The position numbers were made by a program, and so were the translations under genes. This document shows, piece by piece, positions 21,501-31,599 of a stretch of DNA of 64,000 nt. Location of the stretch: assembly GCA_014607495.2 (NCBI GenBank), contig CP053163.1:4692716-4756715 (forward strand). The letters are read 5' to 3'. The first letter of the stretch is position 1; each line of letters begins with the position of its first letter. The DNA is from Carposina sasakii (taxonomy: Eukaryota; Arthropoda; Insecta; Lepidoptera; Carposinidae). The notes beneath the pieces are model-generated. The model saw only the letters and a list, made by a program, of their open reading frames with translations, was not told the origin of the DNA and made no database searches.

Positions 21501-23759
21501 CATATACTTTCCGTAATTAATCAAATTTTTGACCCACTCGGTCTAGTAGGTCCTTGTATAGTACAGGCCAAAATTATTTTACAAAATCTCTGGACCTTAA
21601 AGTTAGGTTGGGACGATGAAGTGCCAGAGAATGTAAGACATAATTGGACTTCATTTGTAGTAAAGCTACCAGAGCTAATGAACTTAAAAATACCGCGATG
21701 GATTTTACAAAATAACTATATAGCTGTTGAATTGCATACCTTTTCGGATGCATCAGAACGCGCGTATGGCGGTTGCGTTTATGCGCGCGCACTCTGTAAC
21801 GATGGTACTAGCCATGTTCAGTTATTGGTTTCGAAAAACAAAGTAGCACCACTAAAGCCTACAACTATACCGCGACTAGAGTTATGCGCAGCGTTACTCT
21901 CTACAAGATTGTGTGCTAAAGTGCTAAGTTCCATAACATTGCCAGTCACTTGCAGGTTTTGGTGTGACTCAATGATCGTTTTGGGCTGGTTGTCAACTCC
22001 TGTACACCGCCTAAAACCATTCATTCGTAATCGCGTGAATGAAATTACCGAAAGTACTGCTGGGTCTGCGTGGGGATACGTATCGTCTCTCGACAACCCC
22101 GCTGATCTCGTTTCTCGTGGGGTGAAGGCTGATCTTATCAGCTCATCGTCGTTGTGGTGGTCAGGTCCACCATTCTTAAAAGATGGCAAATGGCCAAAAA
22201 TACCTAACTCTCATGAAGAGCGAGACTTACCAGAAGTATTAAGTAATTTCACACAAAGCGTTGATAAAGATCATACAAATTCAATTACACTACTTATACA
22301 TAAATACTCTAATCTCTCTCGTCTGATTCATATTATGTCATATATACAAAGATTTATATTTAATTGTAAAAATAATAATAAGCTATTTGGTTGTTTGAGT
22401 TTGAACGAGATTGAGAACTCGTGGTTTGCTATTTTAAGGCAGAGTCAGAAAGAAATGTTCAAGGAAGAATATAATATCCTAACATTAGGTAAATCTCTGC
22501 CATCAAAAAATAGACTTTTATCTCTTTCTCCATTTCTAGATGTAAATAATGTAATGAGAGTAGGAGGTAGATTAGACAATTCTCCTTATACATATGATCA
22601 AAAACATCCAATACTTATATGTAGTAAGCATCATGTAACACAATTAATATTTAATAAACATCATTTAAAACTATTACATGCCGGGCCACAATTGCTTCTT
22701 GCAAATATAAGGCAAACCTTTTGGCCACTAGGTGGAAGAAACCTTGCTAGGTTTACTGTCCAAAAATGCTTAAAATGTTTTAGGATGAAACGTAAAAATG
22801 TTCAGCCAATAATGGGTCAACTACCTAAAAACAGAACTAATTTAGAATACCCATTTTTACATACTACGGTAGATTATGCTGGTCCAATTCTGATAGCAGA
22901 TCGAAAGGGTCGTGGTTGCAAGTTAATCAAATCTTACCTGTGCATTTTTGTATGTTTAGCTGTGAGAGCAATTCACTTGGAGCTCGTTACAGACCTGAGT
23001 AAAGAAGCGTATATGGCCGCCTTGCATCGCTTCATGAGCCGCCGAGGAAAACCTCAGTCGATAACATCCGATAATGGAACTAACTTTGTCGGTGCATGTA
23101 ATGAGTTACAGTCTTTTCTGTCGCAGTCCAATGTCGCTGCTGACCTAGCTGAAGAAGGTATTCGTTTTCTCTTCGTACCTGCTTACTCACCTCACTTCAA
23201 CGGTATGGCTGAAGCTGCCGTTCGCTCCACGAAGCATCACCTGCGTAGAATCTTAAATTCAACTCATCTCACATATGAGGAAATGGCCACTTGTCTTGCT
23301 CAAATAGAAGCTATCTTAAATTCACGGCCTTTGACTCCTTTATCTACGGATCCTCAAGATATGTCCGTCTTAACTCCCTCTCACTTTCTCATCGGACGAA
23401 CTTTAACTTCTGTGCCATATCCAGAAATTGCAGACACTGTAAATATCAGCTTGATGCAGCGCCACAAGAGAGTAGAGGCAATTAAACAACATTTCTGGAG
23501 ACGCTTCACGAAAGACTATATCGCTACCCTTCAACAAAAAACTAAGTGGAAGAGTCACCAAGCCGATGTCAAACTAAATAATATTGTTCTTGTGAAAGAC
23601 AATAATACTTCGCCACTCGTCTGGCCCTTAGGACGAATAATTAAGTGTTACCCAGGCGTTGACGGAGTAACTCGAGTAGCAGAGATAAAGACGAAAAGGG
23701 GAACCATTAGAAGAGGATGGAATAATCTTTGCATTCTACCTCTAGAAGATAACCTTTGA
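18537..23759 (+). CDS. BEL/Pao gag-pol polyprotein, intact
   Basis: 1740 residues from ATG to TGA, within the size usual for BEL/Pao gag-pol. In order: a coiled-coil N-terminus (about 8-75); a DUF1759-like gag region (about 130-330); CCHC-like zinc motifs (about 346-412); an aspartic protease with LLDNGS, Asp 487; reverse transcriptase with YMDD at 892-895; RNase H starting near the Asp of FSDAS (1071); an H2C2 zinc-binding integrase N-terminus (about 1360-1420); the integrase core with Asp 1446, Asp 1512 and Glu 1559; and a C-terminal DUF5641-like domain. Every catalytic residue I looked for is present. It should form particles, copy the RNA and integrate the DNA. Gag and pol are in one frame, so no frameshift is needed. 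Confidence 0.95.
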   Translation: MPPDSIQQQITKLKRSKASLKMKLTQFESYLKTAGSYEGGLTELHANELQLRLSRFENIIGEFDALQNELESLCESPEEQYADREITESIYYRLVAAARTILATCTDKEPRRRAGSETSFGDAKTGGTCNHYSRFQLPKINIPKFDGSYQNWLEFRDTYMSMIHDNEQLDDISKFHYLRASLLASAAIVVKNIDFTKENYITAWNLLCERYDNSRLLVNNHVKALFAIESILKDSSQAIRYLVDVTNKNIRALTILKQPTEHWGTLIIYMMSTKLHFTTNMKWEEYRNTLSDSPTLEQFLTFLRGRADLLESLEENKPKSHKQDLSKSRSCLTIATELDHKQKPNMKCPMCKLNHSLYNCSNFRQLSIEDRATKVNELKVCQNCLRPGHVHTKCLMPHCRYCRYKHNTLLHLHKHDDNTTSMPNQEDVVLNTDASLSHTGSEITTENVTLNTNTSQYTTASHILLSTALVKVYDCKGETHTARLLLDNGSTANFITEDFCGRLGLSRNRARSTVLSINNQTSKSTQSIKITILSLYGDYKESLDCLILPKITNALPSKYVQIKDIPIPSYIQLADPSFNIPAAVDILVGAEIFWNVICNNLIDLGKHQPKLYETKLGWLVSGYVARANNNKKHSASHLCNFINQEENISRFWELDTIPTKYSLSCEERACEEKFKEETYRDDTGRFVVTMPLKRDPSELGDSYTMAKVRFLSLERKFQKNPVFKTKYLEFMQEYEQLGHMSENKKMQNSNDHAYFLPHHGVIRESSTTTKLRTVFDASALTTSGLSLNDLQMVGPTIQDDLLSIIMRFRQHKFVISGDIEKMYRAIDINPKQRHLQQIIFRTDPSAPIKVFTLNTVTYGMASAPYLATKCLSSLADTVDDQSVKFSIKRDFYMDDYLSGGQTEGQVIHLAKEVISTLLSAKFNLRKFKSNSPVILKELLGDRIESEHMLDISHNSDSPSKTLGLTWISNSDILSYSINIKNEDRITKRHILSVINQIFDPLGLVGPCIVQAKIILQNLWTLKLGWDDEVPENVRHNWTSFVVKLPELMNLKIPRWILQNNYIAVELHTFSDASERAYGGCVYARALCNDGTSHVQLLVSKNKVAPLKPTTIPRLELCAALLSTRLCAKVLSSITLPVTCRFWCDSMIVLGWLSTPVHRLKPFIRNRVNEITESTAGSAWGYVSSLDNPADLVSRGVKADLISSSSLWWSGPPFLKDGKWPKIPNSHEERDLPEVLSNFTQSVDKDHTNSITLLIHKYSNLSRLIHIMSYIQRFIFNCKNNNKLFGCLSLNEIENSWFAILRQSQKEMFKEEYNILTLGKSLPSKNRLLSLSPFLDVNNVMRVGGRLDNSPYTYDQKHPILICSKHHVTQLIFNKHHLKLLHAGPQLLLANIRQTFWPLGGRNLARFTVQKCLKCFRMKRKNVQPIMGQLPKNRTNLEYPFLHTTVDYAGPILIADRKGRGCKLIKSYLCIFVCLAVRAIHLELVTDLSKEAYMAALHRFMSRRGKPQSITSDNGTNFVGACNELQSFLSQSNVAADLAEEGIRFLFVPAYSPHFNGMAEAAVRSTKHHLRRILNSTHLTYEEMATCLAQIEAILNSRPLTPLSTDPQDMSVLTPSHFLIGRTLTSVPYPEIADTVNISLMQRHKRVEAIKQHFWRRFTKDYIATLQQKTKWKSHQADVKLNNIVLVKDNNTSPLVWPLGRIIKCYPGVDGVTRVAEIKTKRGTIRRGWNNLCILPLEDNL

Positions 23760-23784
23760 AGTTCATCCTTCAACCCCGGGAGCC

Positions 23785-23993
23785 TGTCTACGCTTCAGGA
23801 AGCTGGCAACACGGCCGCCAAGCGCACCTGCGCTCTCGCCCTATTTTTTGATCTCTTGTTAGCAAAAACGCAGGCCGCACGCACGCGTCTCATACTAAAA
23901 TTGGTTATTATATTCTTGCATTGTATTTATATTTTGAAAAGTAAACCAGAATTCATAAAATTATACAGTCCACTTATTTATCGATACGAAACA
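23785..23993 (+). repeat. 3' LTR of the BEL/Pao element
   Basis: Same length as 17646-17854 and no difference seen on reading the two side by side. Starts 25 bases after the gag-pol stop. I see no strong purine run just before it. Confidence 0.95.
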
Positions 23994-23998
23994 ACCGT

Positions 23999-24313
23999 TA
24001 TTTAACATTACATACTTAATACTTAATGGTATTTCAATTTTTACCAGCGGCCGCCAGCGACTTCGTCTGTATAAACTTTAGAATAACCATTGATTCGGAA
24101 ATAAAAAGCTTCAATAAAAAAAAACCCTTTTAAAAACAAGCATTATTTGTTCATAAAATGAACTGATCAAACAAACAAGCCCAAACTCGATTAGGTTGCG
24201 TCGTTTAATTATGAGTTCCTATGGCCCCCTTCCAGCTTCATCATCAGATCAGCTCATAATAATATTGCATTGTCATCGGATTTATACATGCATGCTAAAT
24301 TTCGACCTAATTT
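23999..24313. other. Mostly unassigned; SINE-like piece
   Basis: GCGGCCGCCAGCGACTTCGT near 24050, then TTGATTCGGAAATAAAAAGC, resembles the fragment at 43085-43260. The rest is unassigned. Confidence 0.35.
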
Positions 24314-24767
24314 AGGGTTGCCCCGCCTGCGTCCCGTTTCAAATGTCCCGCTTTCAGATGAATCATCCCCAGTTGATAGAAAACCCCTTCTTCAAATTAT
24401 TATCATGGAAAGCACGTGATACACAAATCTTGTTTTTTTAAATTTCATAGGCGGATTCTTGAATATTCAATAATCTAAGTACCTACTAGTTTAATATACT
24501 TGTTACCTCACTGATTCATCGTCAATGAAACATCTAAATTTATAAATAGTATTAGGTTAAATATTATTCAAATCGTTCTCATTCCTTCTCTTCACTCGCT
24601 ATTACATACTATGTGTGTGTGTCAATCACTCAACCAATCGATAAATATTATGGATATGTAAGGCGCCATCGCCGTTTTGACACTGGTTAATCGAAGACTC
24701 ATTTTGGGGATTTGTGGATTATTTTTATAATATGTGGAGATATTACTACTAAATAATACCTCCACTA

Positions 24768-25564
24768 GGGTGGTCCATAAACATATAGTAAAAAATATTT
24801 TTTGCAATATATGTTTCGCCACCCCTAAGATTTATTATACCTACCATTCTTATTATGTACGAAAAATTTCAGCCCCCTATCGTATATACAAGAGGGTGCT
24901 CATCGAACCAGAAGTTTCAGTCACAGATAGGAGTTGTAATGACCTCTAAAGTGACCAGTATGCAAACCATAGAACTCTATGGCAGTGTTCACAATTTCCC
25001 TTACGTCTCTGATTTACGCAATAAAGGTTCCATACGAACTTTAATGGGTCTTTGTTATTGTATTTATTTATTATTGTGTTATTGAACATCAATTATAGAG
25101 CGAAATTGTAATAATGTGGGTTTGTAGACCATCATTACAGGGCTGTAGTAATATAGTGAGCGCAAAAACTCTAAAACAGAGCAATATTGGAATGTAGCTG
25201 AGTTTTAAAATACCTTTAGATAACTCAATTGCCCTAAAAAAAATCATCTTTTTTTCTAGTAGATGAACACATTTTTTTAACACTGAGTCACTTCATAGTC
25301 TACTAAATAAGTATCAAATATGTTAATAAACCTGTTTAACAAATAATTTTCACTATATTGACTAATTTAAATACGAAATTTATCTGTAACAAAAAATAAA
25401 AATTTAGCATTTTACACAAAAAAATCAAAAACCAAACTTGGTTGAGCACCCTGTTCTACTTATGCTATCTCACTGATATTTTACTATGTCATTACTATAA
25501 ATACATGTAACAAAATAACGGGGTGGCTAAAATAAAATAATAAAAAAAATTTTTTGGACCACCC
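24768..25564. mobile_element. TA-flanked non-autonomous element with GGGTGGTCC ends
   Basis: GGGTGGTCCATAAA at the left is answered by TTTTGGACCACCC at the right, with TA on both outer sides (24766-24767, 25565-25566). Terminal GGG and TA duplication fit the Tc1/mariner/pogo group. No transposase frame. Confidence 0.72.
24892..25453. mobile_element. Inner element with AGGGTGCTCA ends
   Basis: AGGGTGCTCATCGAACC (24893) faces GGTTGAGCACCCT (ending about 25452). It is contained in the 24768 element, so it is either a nested insertion or a second, inner set of inverted repeats. Confidence 0.5.
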
Positions 25565-25633
25565 TACTCCACATTATAATAATAATGTGGAAAAGTTTAA
25601 AAGTTGACTAAGGAATCAAATTAAGCAAATATT

Positions 25634-25945
25634 TTCCGCGCTCACTTCGCTCGCGTTCAAGTAGAATTTATAAATTGGCATAATAAACACGTTGTATTTT
25701 TTTTATAAAAAGAAATAATAATTTGTTATTGGAATAAAGTGAAAAAATTTCACGCTCGCTCCGCTCGCGTTATTGTATTTATACTACAAGACGGAGAGTA
25801 TCATACGAAGGAGGTATTTATTTATTTTATAAATAAAACTTAAATTGTTGTTGAAATCAAGTGAAAAAATTTCGCGCTCGCTCCGCTCGCGTTTTCGTGT
25901 TTGTTCTAAAAGACGAAGAGTATCAAGCAAAGTAGGTATACCTAT
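25634..25945. repeat. Tandem repeat, about 117-bp period, three units
   Basis: CGCGCTCRCTYCGCTCGCGTT occurs near 25636, 25749 and 25872. The last two units share AAGACGRAGAGTATCA and a GAAAAAATTTC lead-in. The GC-rich core contrasts with AT-rich spacers. Confidence 0.75.
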
Positions 25946-26169
25946 CAACCTACTATCGGCTGGGTTAACACAAAAAATATCTCAGATACGCCACTACTTG
26001 TTACAATGAAATTAGATCTCCATTTGCATTATAAAATCACGAAATATTTATTTGTCTTTAAATATGTTTAGAAACTTCCCATTTGTTGGTGTGTCCCGTT
26101 TTTGTTGCTCTGGTCCCGCATATTTAACCCGACTGTCCCGCAAATCTGTGTATAAGAGTTGGCAACCCT

Positions 26170-26749
26170 AGCCTAATCAGAAACTGGGAAGTGGATTGAA
26201 GTGCAAGATTTGGTTACAGACAACGAGACAGGTTCAACTATTACATCAGCGGTGAAAGTCCTTTCAATATTTAATTTTGGTCCAGTCATTTTTGAGAATT
26301 TTTTTTTTGGTGTGTATATATATCGTATATAAATCATGCATTGACGAGTAGGAAAAGATGCTCCAAATAGGCTCTTAGCTTTTCTTTGATTTTCAAGCTG
26401 AAGACTACGAGTTTGAACTAATTTTGACTAATATTCTACTCAAGGAAATAAACTACAGTAATTAATCATGGCGTATTCTAGATTAGTGGTACCTACAATG
26501 ATGGCAGGCGAAATTTACTGGAACTGAAAGAAAATGTATGAATACTGTTAACATCCCATGGACGCTAGCGTTAGGCGGTATTATCATATCTGTGCTAGCG
26601 CAAACTTCAACTTTGTGTGGGTTAAAATGAATATTTTTCACTTTATAATGCAAGCAAATTTATCATTGAAGAGAAAAAGGTGAGACGTTAACGAACTTTG
26701 ATAATGGATTTTTGTGCTTTATGCATCAATAAATGCTAATTATATAACA
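26170..26749. other. Unassigned interval
   Basis: No gene or clear repeat. Confidence 0.3.
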
Positions 26750-26930
26750 CTAGTGGACGCCCGCGACTCCGTCCGCGGGGACTGCAGAAAAACTTGTTCT
26801 AGTTGACCGAATTGAGAATCTAAACCATTTTCGAACCAACTTGAAAACACACAAAAAAATTCATTAAAATCTGTCCAGCCGAAGGAGTTAAATTACAAAC
26901 ACGCGAACAGAAGATTAATATATAGATTTG
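26750..26930 (+). mobile_element. SINE-like repeat, CTAGTGGACGCCCGCGAC family
   Basis: ACTAGTGGACGCCCGCGACT, CCGTCCGCGGGGACTGCAG, then a divergent body with AAAATCTGTCCAGCCGAAGG. Its 3' part differs from 40304, so it may be another subfamily. Confidence 0.65.
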
Positions 26931-27794
26931 ATAATTTTACTATTTTCCGATATGATCAAATAATCTTGACTACTTCATGAAGTGGTCGCGCGCTTAGTTG
27001 CCCACATCGAGAAACGATTTTTATCATTGATCTGCCCAAACCATATCATGATGCGGCCAATAGGCAGTCGAACATTTCTAAAATGCAACCATTTCATGAC
27101 ATACCCAAGCATTGATATGGCCACGCACGACATATACGCACGACATATAAAGATAACTAACGGCAGTATAGGTAAAAAATTAATGTAAGTGCCTAGGTCT
27201 GTAAATCCTTTTTTAGTGCTTCTCCACTCTGCCCAAGGAATAGGTAATGAAATGATTATTTACTCAAAACATAGGTACTACAATAAAGTTATTATTACAT
27301 TTATTATATCAGAGACATATTTCGCAAAAAATGTGGCAAACAATCGTGGCAAAATCAAACAATTAAATAAGTAAACAAACTTGCTTTCGCATTTATATTA
27401 GTTCGGATAACGTCTATATCCAGTCTAAATACCGACAACAAAGTTATTAAGCCTCCAAATTAGAAAGCTTATTCATTTTAATATTCAATTTGCGAAGACA
27501 AATACGTTTCAAGCAAGCACCGTTTGGCCTGTTTTAATTTCCCATTTTCAATCATAAAATCAACAATAAAAAGATTGTAAGTGAAACAAAGAGAGAAATT
27601 TAATTCAAATCACATCAAATACGGAAACAAAATAAAGCGGTCCCTCGGAGCCCGGAGTTGTCGGGCTCTTGCCAACACGGAGTATCGTATGTAATGGCCC
27701 AAGTCATAAACATAAGTGTGACCCTTTTATTTATGGACCTTGTGTTTCATTCCAGCCCACGTTAAGGGATGTATGGGAATTGAGGACTGGTTAT
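26931..27794. other. Unassigned interval
   Basis: No supported gene. The frames at 26982 and 27189 are short and featureless. A GC-rich patch near 27640-27680 is unexplained. Confidence 0.3.
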
Positions 27795-27850
27795 AGCCGG
27801 GTTTTCACAGTACGAGTACGTGCCGAGTGGGCTCGTACGAGTTAGGTTGT
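27795..27850 (+). mobile_element. Half-copy of the AAAGCTGRGTTTTC MITE
   Basis: AGCCGGGTTTTCACAGTACG followed by AGTACGTGCCGAGTGGGCTC matches one arm of 28045-28219. The facing arm is not seen here. Confidence 0.6.
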
Positions 27851-28044
27851 ATACGTGAGCATTCGCATAGTGGTGTTTACGTTACTAGTTTACTACGGTC
27901 CGAGTACCTCACAATGTATCGTTCACTCAACTTTTTCCTAGTTGCCGCCATTTTGTTTTCATACAATGAATCCGAATCAGCTTGAAAAGTGGAGTACGGT
28001 CCGAGTCCAGTCGGATTGGTTACCAAGGTCCGAGTGTCTTGAAT

Positions 28045-28219
28045 AAAGCTGGGTTTTCACAGTACGAGTACACTCGGACCGAGCGGGTTCGAGTGACATC
28101 TCGGGCGCTGCGGATTGGTTACCGATGTCCGACTGCGCTCAGAATAAATGTTTGCACGATACGAGTAGCGTCCGAGCCCACTCGGATCGAGCGTAGTCGT
28201 ACTGAGAAAACTCAGCTTT
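28045..28219. mobile_element. MITE with AAAGCTGRGTTTTC ends
   Basis: The left arm AAAGCTGGGTTTTCACAGTA and the right arm, read inverted as AAAGCTGAGTTTTCTCAGTA, stay similar for about 45 bp. The body is rich in CGGA/TCCG words. Confidence 0.75.
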
Positions 28220-28944
28220 AGAGCGAAAGTTTTATTAGTTGGGCCTTAAAGTCATTCCTGAAGTCAAAATATAATTAGTAGACGCGGCCGGCGGCGTGGG
28301 CGGCGTAGAATTTTATTACTACGTACGTCCTATAAGATTTAGATATAGCTGGACTTTTGGAAACCACCGCTAGCATTATTGATTAATTTTGTTATTTTGT
28401 AGGTGTAAAGGCCTTTTTATCAGTAGAATGGAGACTGTGTCTACCCGCATATAATCGACAGATGGACAAGTAATTATTTCATATTTAGGAACTAGGTGTT
28501 ACCCCCGACATCGTTTGCGTGGACTATTGTAGCCAATACCCTGATCCATACTCACAACTACGTGCAAATTTTCAAGAAGATTAAAGAATAGAAGAATCAT
28601 AAATAAAATGTAAAGAGGTAATAAACAAACAAATAAATTAATTTCGCATTTATGATATTATTTGAGATGGGATTGACTTGGTCACTTTTCCTATGATGGT
28701 TTAAAATTATAGTTGCGAAAACCACAGGAGAAATTAACGTAGATCTCTTAACTTAGACTGGCATTGCTCAACTTCGTCCCGTTTGGAGCTGGTCCAAAAG
28801 TGACCGATTATAAAATTTGTAAACGCGTCCAAGTTTTTTTATATGTGGTTTGACCGTTTGACTGCTTTTAACGATTCTGCAGTTTTATTTTATATAACCT
28901 GAAAATTTAGAGTTTAATTGTTTCCATCAGTTCCATCGAGAATA
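28220..28944. other. Unassigned interval
   Basis: No gene or clear repeat. Confidence 0.3.
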
Positions 28945-29190
28945 CGGGATATCGCTCTAGACTATGCCTGCGACGCCATAGGTCCTGGGTTCGAATCCCG
29001 GTAGGTACAAACATTGATATGATGAATATCGATGTTTGTTTCCGAGTCATGGATGTTTCTATACTTATCTATGTATTTATATACCGTTGCTTAGTACCTA
29101 CGACACAAGACCTTAGGGATCTTAATGTGGGACTAGGTTAATGTGTTGTGTAGTGTGTGAATATTTATTTATTTATTATTATTATTATTA
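28945..29190 (+). mobile_element. tRNA-derived SINE, copy a
   Basis: B-box-like GGTTCGAATCC at 28988, then CGGTAGGTACAAACATTGAT, TTTCCGAGTCATGGATGTTT and ATGTGGGACTAGGTTAATGT, with a (TATT)n/(ATT)n tail. Copies at 31600-31800 and 33430-33545. Confidence 0.75.
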
Positions 29191-29214
29191 AGACTGTTTT
29201 AGCGGCGTCTCGCA

Positions 29215-29340
29215 CTATAGCCAGAACTGCAGGATTATATATAATATCCCAAAGCCACGTTTAGCATAGCGGGGCCAGATGTAAAAGAGAAGACATGTTG
29301 GCCCTGGAGTTCCTTAGTCGACTCCTACGATATGATATAA
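29215..29340 (+). mobile_element. SINE fragment, AGCCAGAACTGCAGG family
   Basis: TAGCCAGAACTGCAGGATTA, AGCCACGTTTAGCATAGCGG, GGCCAGATGTAAAAGAGAAG and TTAGTCGACTCCTACGATAT in order. Confidence 0.65.
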
Positions 29341-29370
29341 AATTATCAATAAAGAAAACGTAAAAAATTC

Positions 29371-29437
29371 TTCACCCGAGTGGGAATCGAACCCACGACC
29401 GCTGCAAACCGTGCCAGCCGCTATAACCACCGGGTCA
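29371..29437 (-). repeat. tRNA-like sequence, probably a SINE head or tRNA pseudogene
   Basis: On the minus strand it opens with GACCCGGTGGTTATAGCGGC (A-box-like) and has B-box GGTTCGATTCC. Short complementary ends (ACCCG/CGGGT) could form a stem. The anticodon arm is not convincing, so I do not call a working tRNA. Confidence 0.45.
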
Positions 29438-29632
29438 ATTACTCGGATGACGAATTTTACCATCTCTTTTCTAAATTACATATTGGCAACGATAGTCTTC
29501 ATCCAGATATGCACGGAAGCAAACACAACTATCAAGTCCTGCATCAGAACAAAAAAAGACTTCTAAGAAAATATTCCGATTTAATTTTACACTCGAATAA
29601 TCAATTTTAAATACAAATCAATTTTATAAGGC

Positions 29633-29925
29633 CATAGAGGAATAAGATATCATAGAGAGCTAATTTATTTATTTGTTATTCTTTAAATATTCTATAACTT
29701 AAAATTAGGTACAACGTCCCACAAAACTGCTTGTGGGATTAGTGTATTATTCTATTAGTGTAATCTAAAGTAATGTACTACACTACGAATGTATTGTAAT
29801 GTATAGTAATGCAATCTACCTATAAGTGTCAAGGACTGGAATTGTGAGGCACTGAAAAGTCTAATGGTGCATCAAAACTGTTAGTATGACATTAGCACTC
29901 TATGTCTACATCTTATTCCTCTATG
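29633..29925. mobile_element. MITE with CATAGAGGAATAAGAT ends
   Basis: The left end CATAGAGGAATAAGATATCA and the right end, inverted CATAGAGGAATAAGATGTAG, agree over about 30 bp with few mismatches. 293 bp in all. No coding capacity. Confidence 0.78.
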
Positions 29926-31294
29926 ATAAAGCCTACTGGACATTTTTATCATAAAATAAAACTGTTTTTCATGTATTGGCTTCAGGGGCAATATATTAAT
30001 CCTTTGAGAGGTTTCGAGACCCATACATGAATAAAGGCTACACACCGATTCGTCACTGTAATAGCGCCTTCATAAATCTAAACAGGACCACAGTTGACCT
30101 ATTTTTAGTGAGAGAAATGCTTACCCTACCACAACCTGGATAGGCAAATAGTATTTTTTAGAGACTTGTATTATAACACTGCGATTGAAGTTTTCTATGT
30201 GTGTTCCAAAGCGGTGGCAAAGTGGGTGCGAAACCTCACTTCCGTCACTCCTTTTTTGGAGATAATGGACGTGACTATGTAAGTATGTTTTTTTAAATAT
30301 TCGACCCCTAATCGACATGTTTGTGGTCAATTCCACTGCCACACCGAATATAAACATCAACTTAAAATTTGCTACCTATTCCTTTCTGTCTTAGCCATTT
30401 ACGTCAAGAATGTATAGGGACTGATATAATTTTAAGTTTATATTTGACGGTCAAAATCTAGCATCTTACTTAATTTTTTTTAAGTAGGTAACTAATGTAA
30501 AAGGATATCGCAGGCAGAGGCAGGCCAAGAAAAGATGGCTCTACAACATCAATATAAATATGGAATTTCAATTCGTACTAAGTCTCGATTTCAGGGAAAT
30601 AAAACTAAGTTTTGTGATGTAATAAAATAACCCGATACTCTCATTTCCTGAGGATATTCCGTTCCACGTTATTGCTATTGGACATAAATATCCTATAGGA
30701 TTAAATATTTTGAATGAATACTTATTTTTAATCTTATTTCTAAGCGGATACTGATTTTAAAATACATTTGGTTACGAAATGGGGTAGCTAGTACTGCAGG
30801 ATCATAAGGGAGATCTTTCATAATAAATTTTCATAGTTTCTGTTATTGATCATGTGCGTGAGTGAAATAAATAATAAAACATAATATATACAATAATAAG
30901 ACTTTTTACCCCTCTATCAATCAGAAAAAATATAGAGCAAACATTCGTCAGCTTATCACAAAAGAAAACTTCATAAAACCTCGTAAACTAATAAAACGAA
31001 CAGCCAATTTTTGTTTAAAATGGCGCGGTTGGAGATTTTAGTTTATTTCTGTTGGCATTCATCGAGGCTTTGTTCGCGCCTCGGCCTAAATTTAGGCTTT
31101 ATTGGGCGTGAAGTGAGATCTAAACATAAAGGAAGCAATACAAGGAGAACCCTGTCAAGTTTCTTTGCCGTTCTTCTTGTGCAGGAGTAACAGAACTGGC
31201 GGATTATAGTATTACTTTTACTTATACATAATAATAAATATTGTAATATTACATATTGAATAAATTATTATACTTGCACGCCACATGTCTCTTA
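29926..31294. other. Mostly unassigned
   Basis: GGGTAGCTAGTACTGCAGGA at about 30782 is a scrap of the AGAACTGCAGG SINE family. No gene seen. Confidence 0.3.
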
Positions 31295-31550
31295 TCTAAT
31301 AATGTAATGATGATGTTGATCTCCGACCGTATTTCGGGCAAGGCGATCAATCTCTACGGAGATTGGCCAGGTACGCAGGAGATATTATAGTGCACAAACA
31401 CAAATGTGTGCGCAAACACAGACGCACTCTCTACTCCGTTACTCTCATAGTACCATGGGACGGAAAGCCGACACGACCTGAGAGAGATCAGGCGGCGCAG
31501 GACCAACTGTTTTACGTGCTTTCCGAGGCACGAGCTAAGTGACAATTAAC
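31295..31550 (+). mobile_element. Retroposon fragment, TCTCCGACCGTATTTCGGGC family
   Basis: CTCCGACCGTATTTCGGGCA, ATCTCTACGGAGATTGGCCA, GGTACGCAGGAGATATTATA and ATGGGACGGAAAGCCGACAC match 38938-39245 in the opposite direction. Family unknown; the ATGATGATG word beside it suggests a LINE or SINE end. Confidence 0.65.
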
Positions 31551-31599
31551 ATCAACAACATTAAAATCTGTATATGTAATAATAACTTTATATAGGTAC

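Larger units (their letters stand above)
17646..23993 (+). mobile_element. Complete BEL/Pao LTR retrotransposon
   Basis: 6348 bp. ACCGT at 17641-17645 and 23994-23998 is a 5-bp target duplication. Both LTRs are 209 bp, start TGT and end ACA, and read as identical by eye. One long gag-pol frame lies between them. The domain order, zinc finger-protease-RT-RNase H-integrase, and the integrase at the C-terminus are those of BEL/Pao. No env-like frame. The intact frame, intact ends and matching LTRs point to a recent insertion. Confidence 0.96.
24314..26169. mobile_element. Composite element bounded by AGGGTTGCC / GGCAACCCT
   Basis: Nine-base inverted words mark both ends. Repeated TCCCG words occur inside each end in the same orientation. 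Between them sit a TA-flanked element (24768-25564) and a tandem repeat (25634-25945). No clean target duplication is visible, so the outer boundary is tentative. Confidence 0.45.

Noticed and set aside
21818..22189. 123-codon minus-strand frame
   Set aside because: Shadow of the gag-pol frame.
25634..25945. CRISPR-like spacing of a repeated core
   Set aside because: A eukaryotic tandem repeat with imperfect 117-bp units, not short direct repeats with unique spacers.
29371..29437. Functional tRNA gene
   Set aside because: No convincing anticodon arm or complete acceptor stem.
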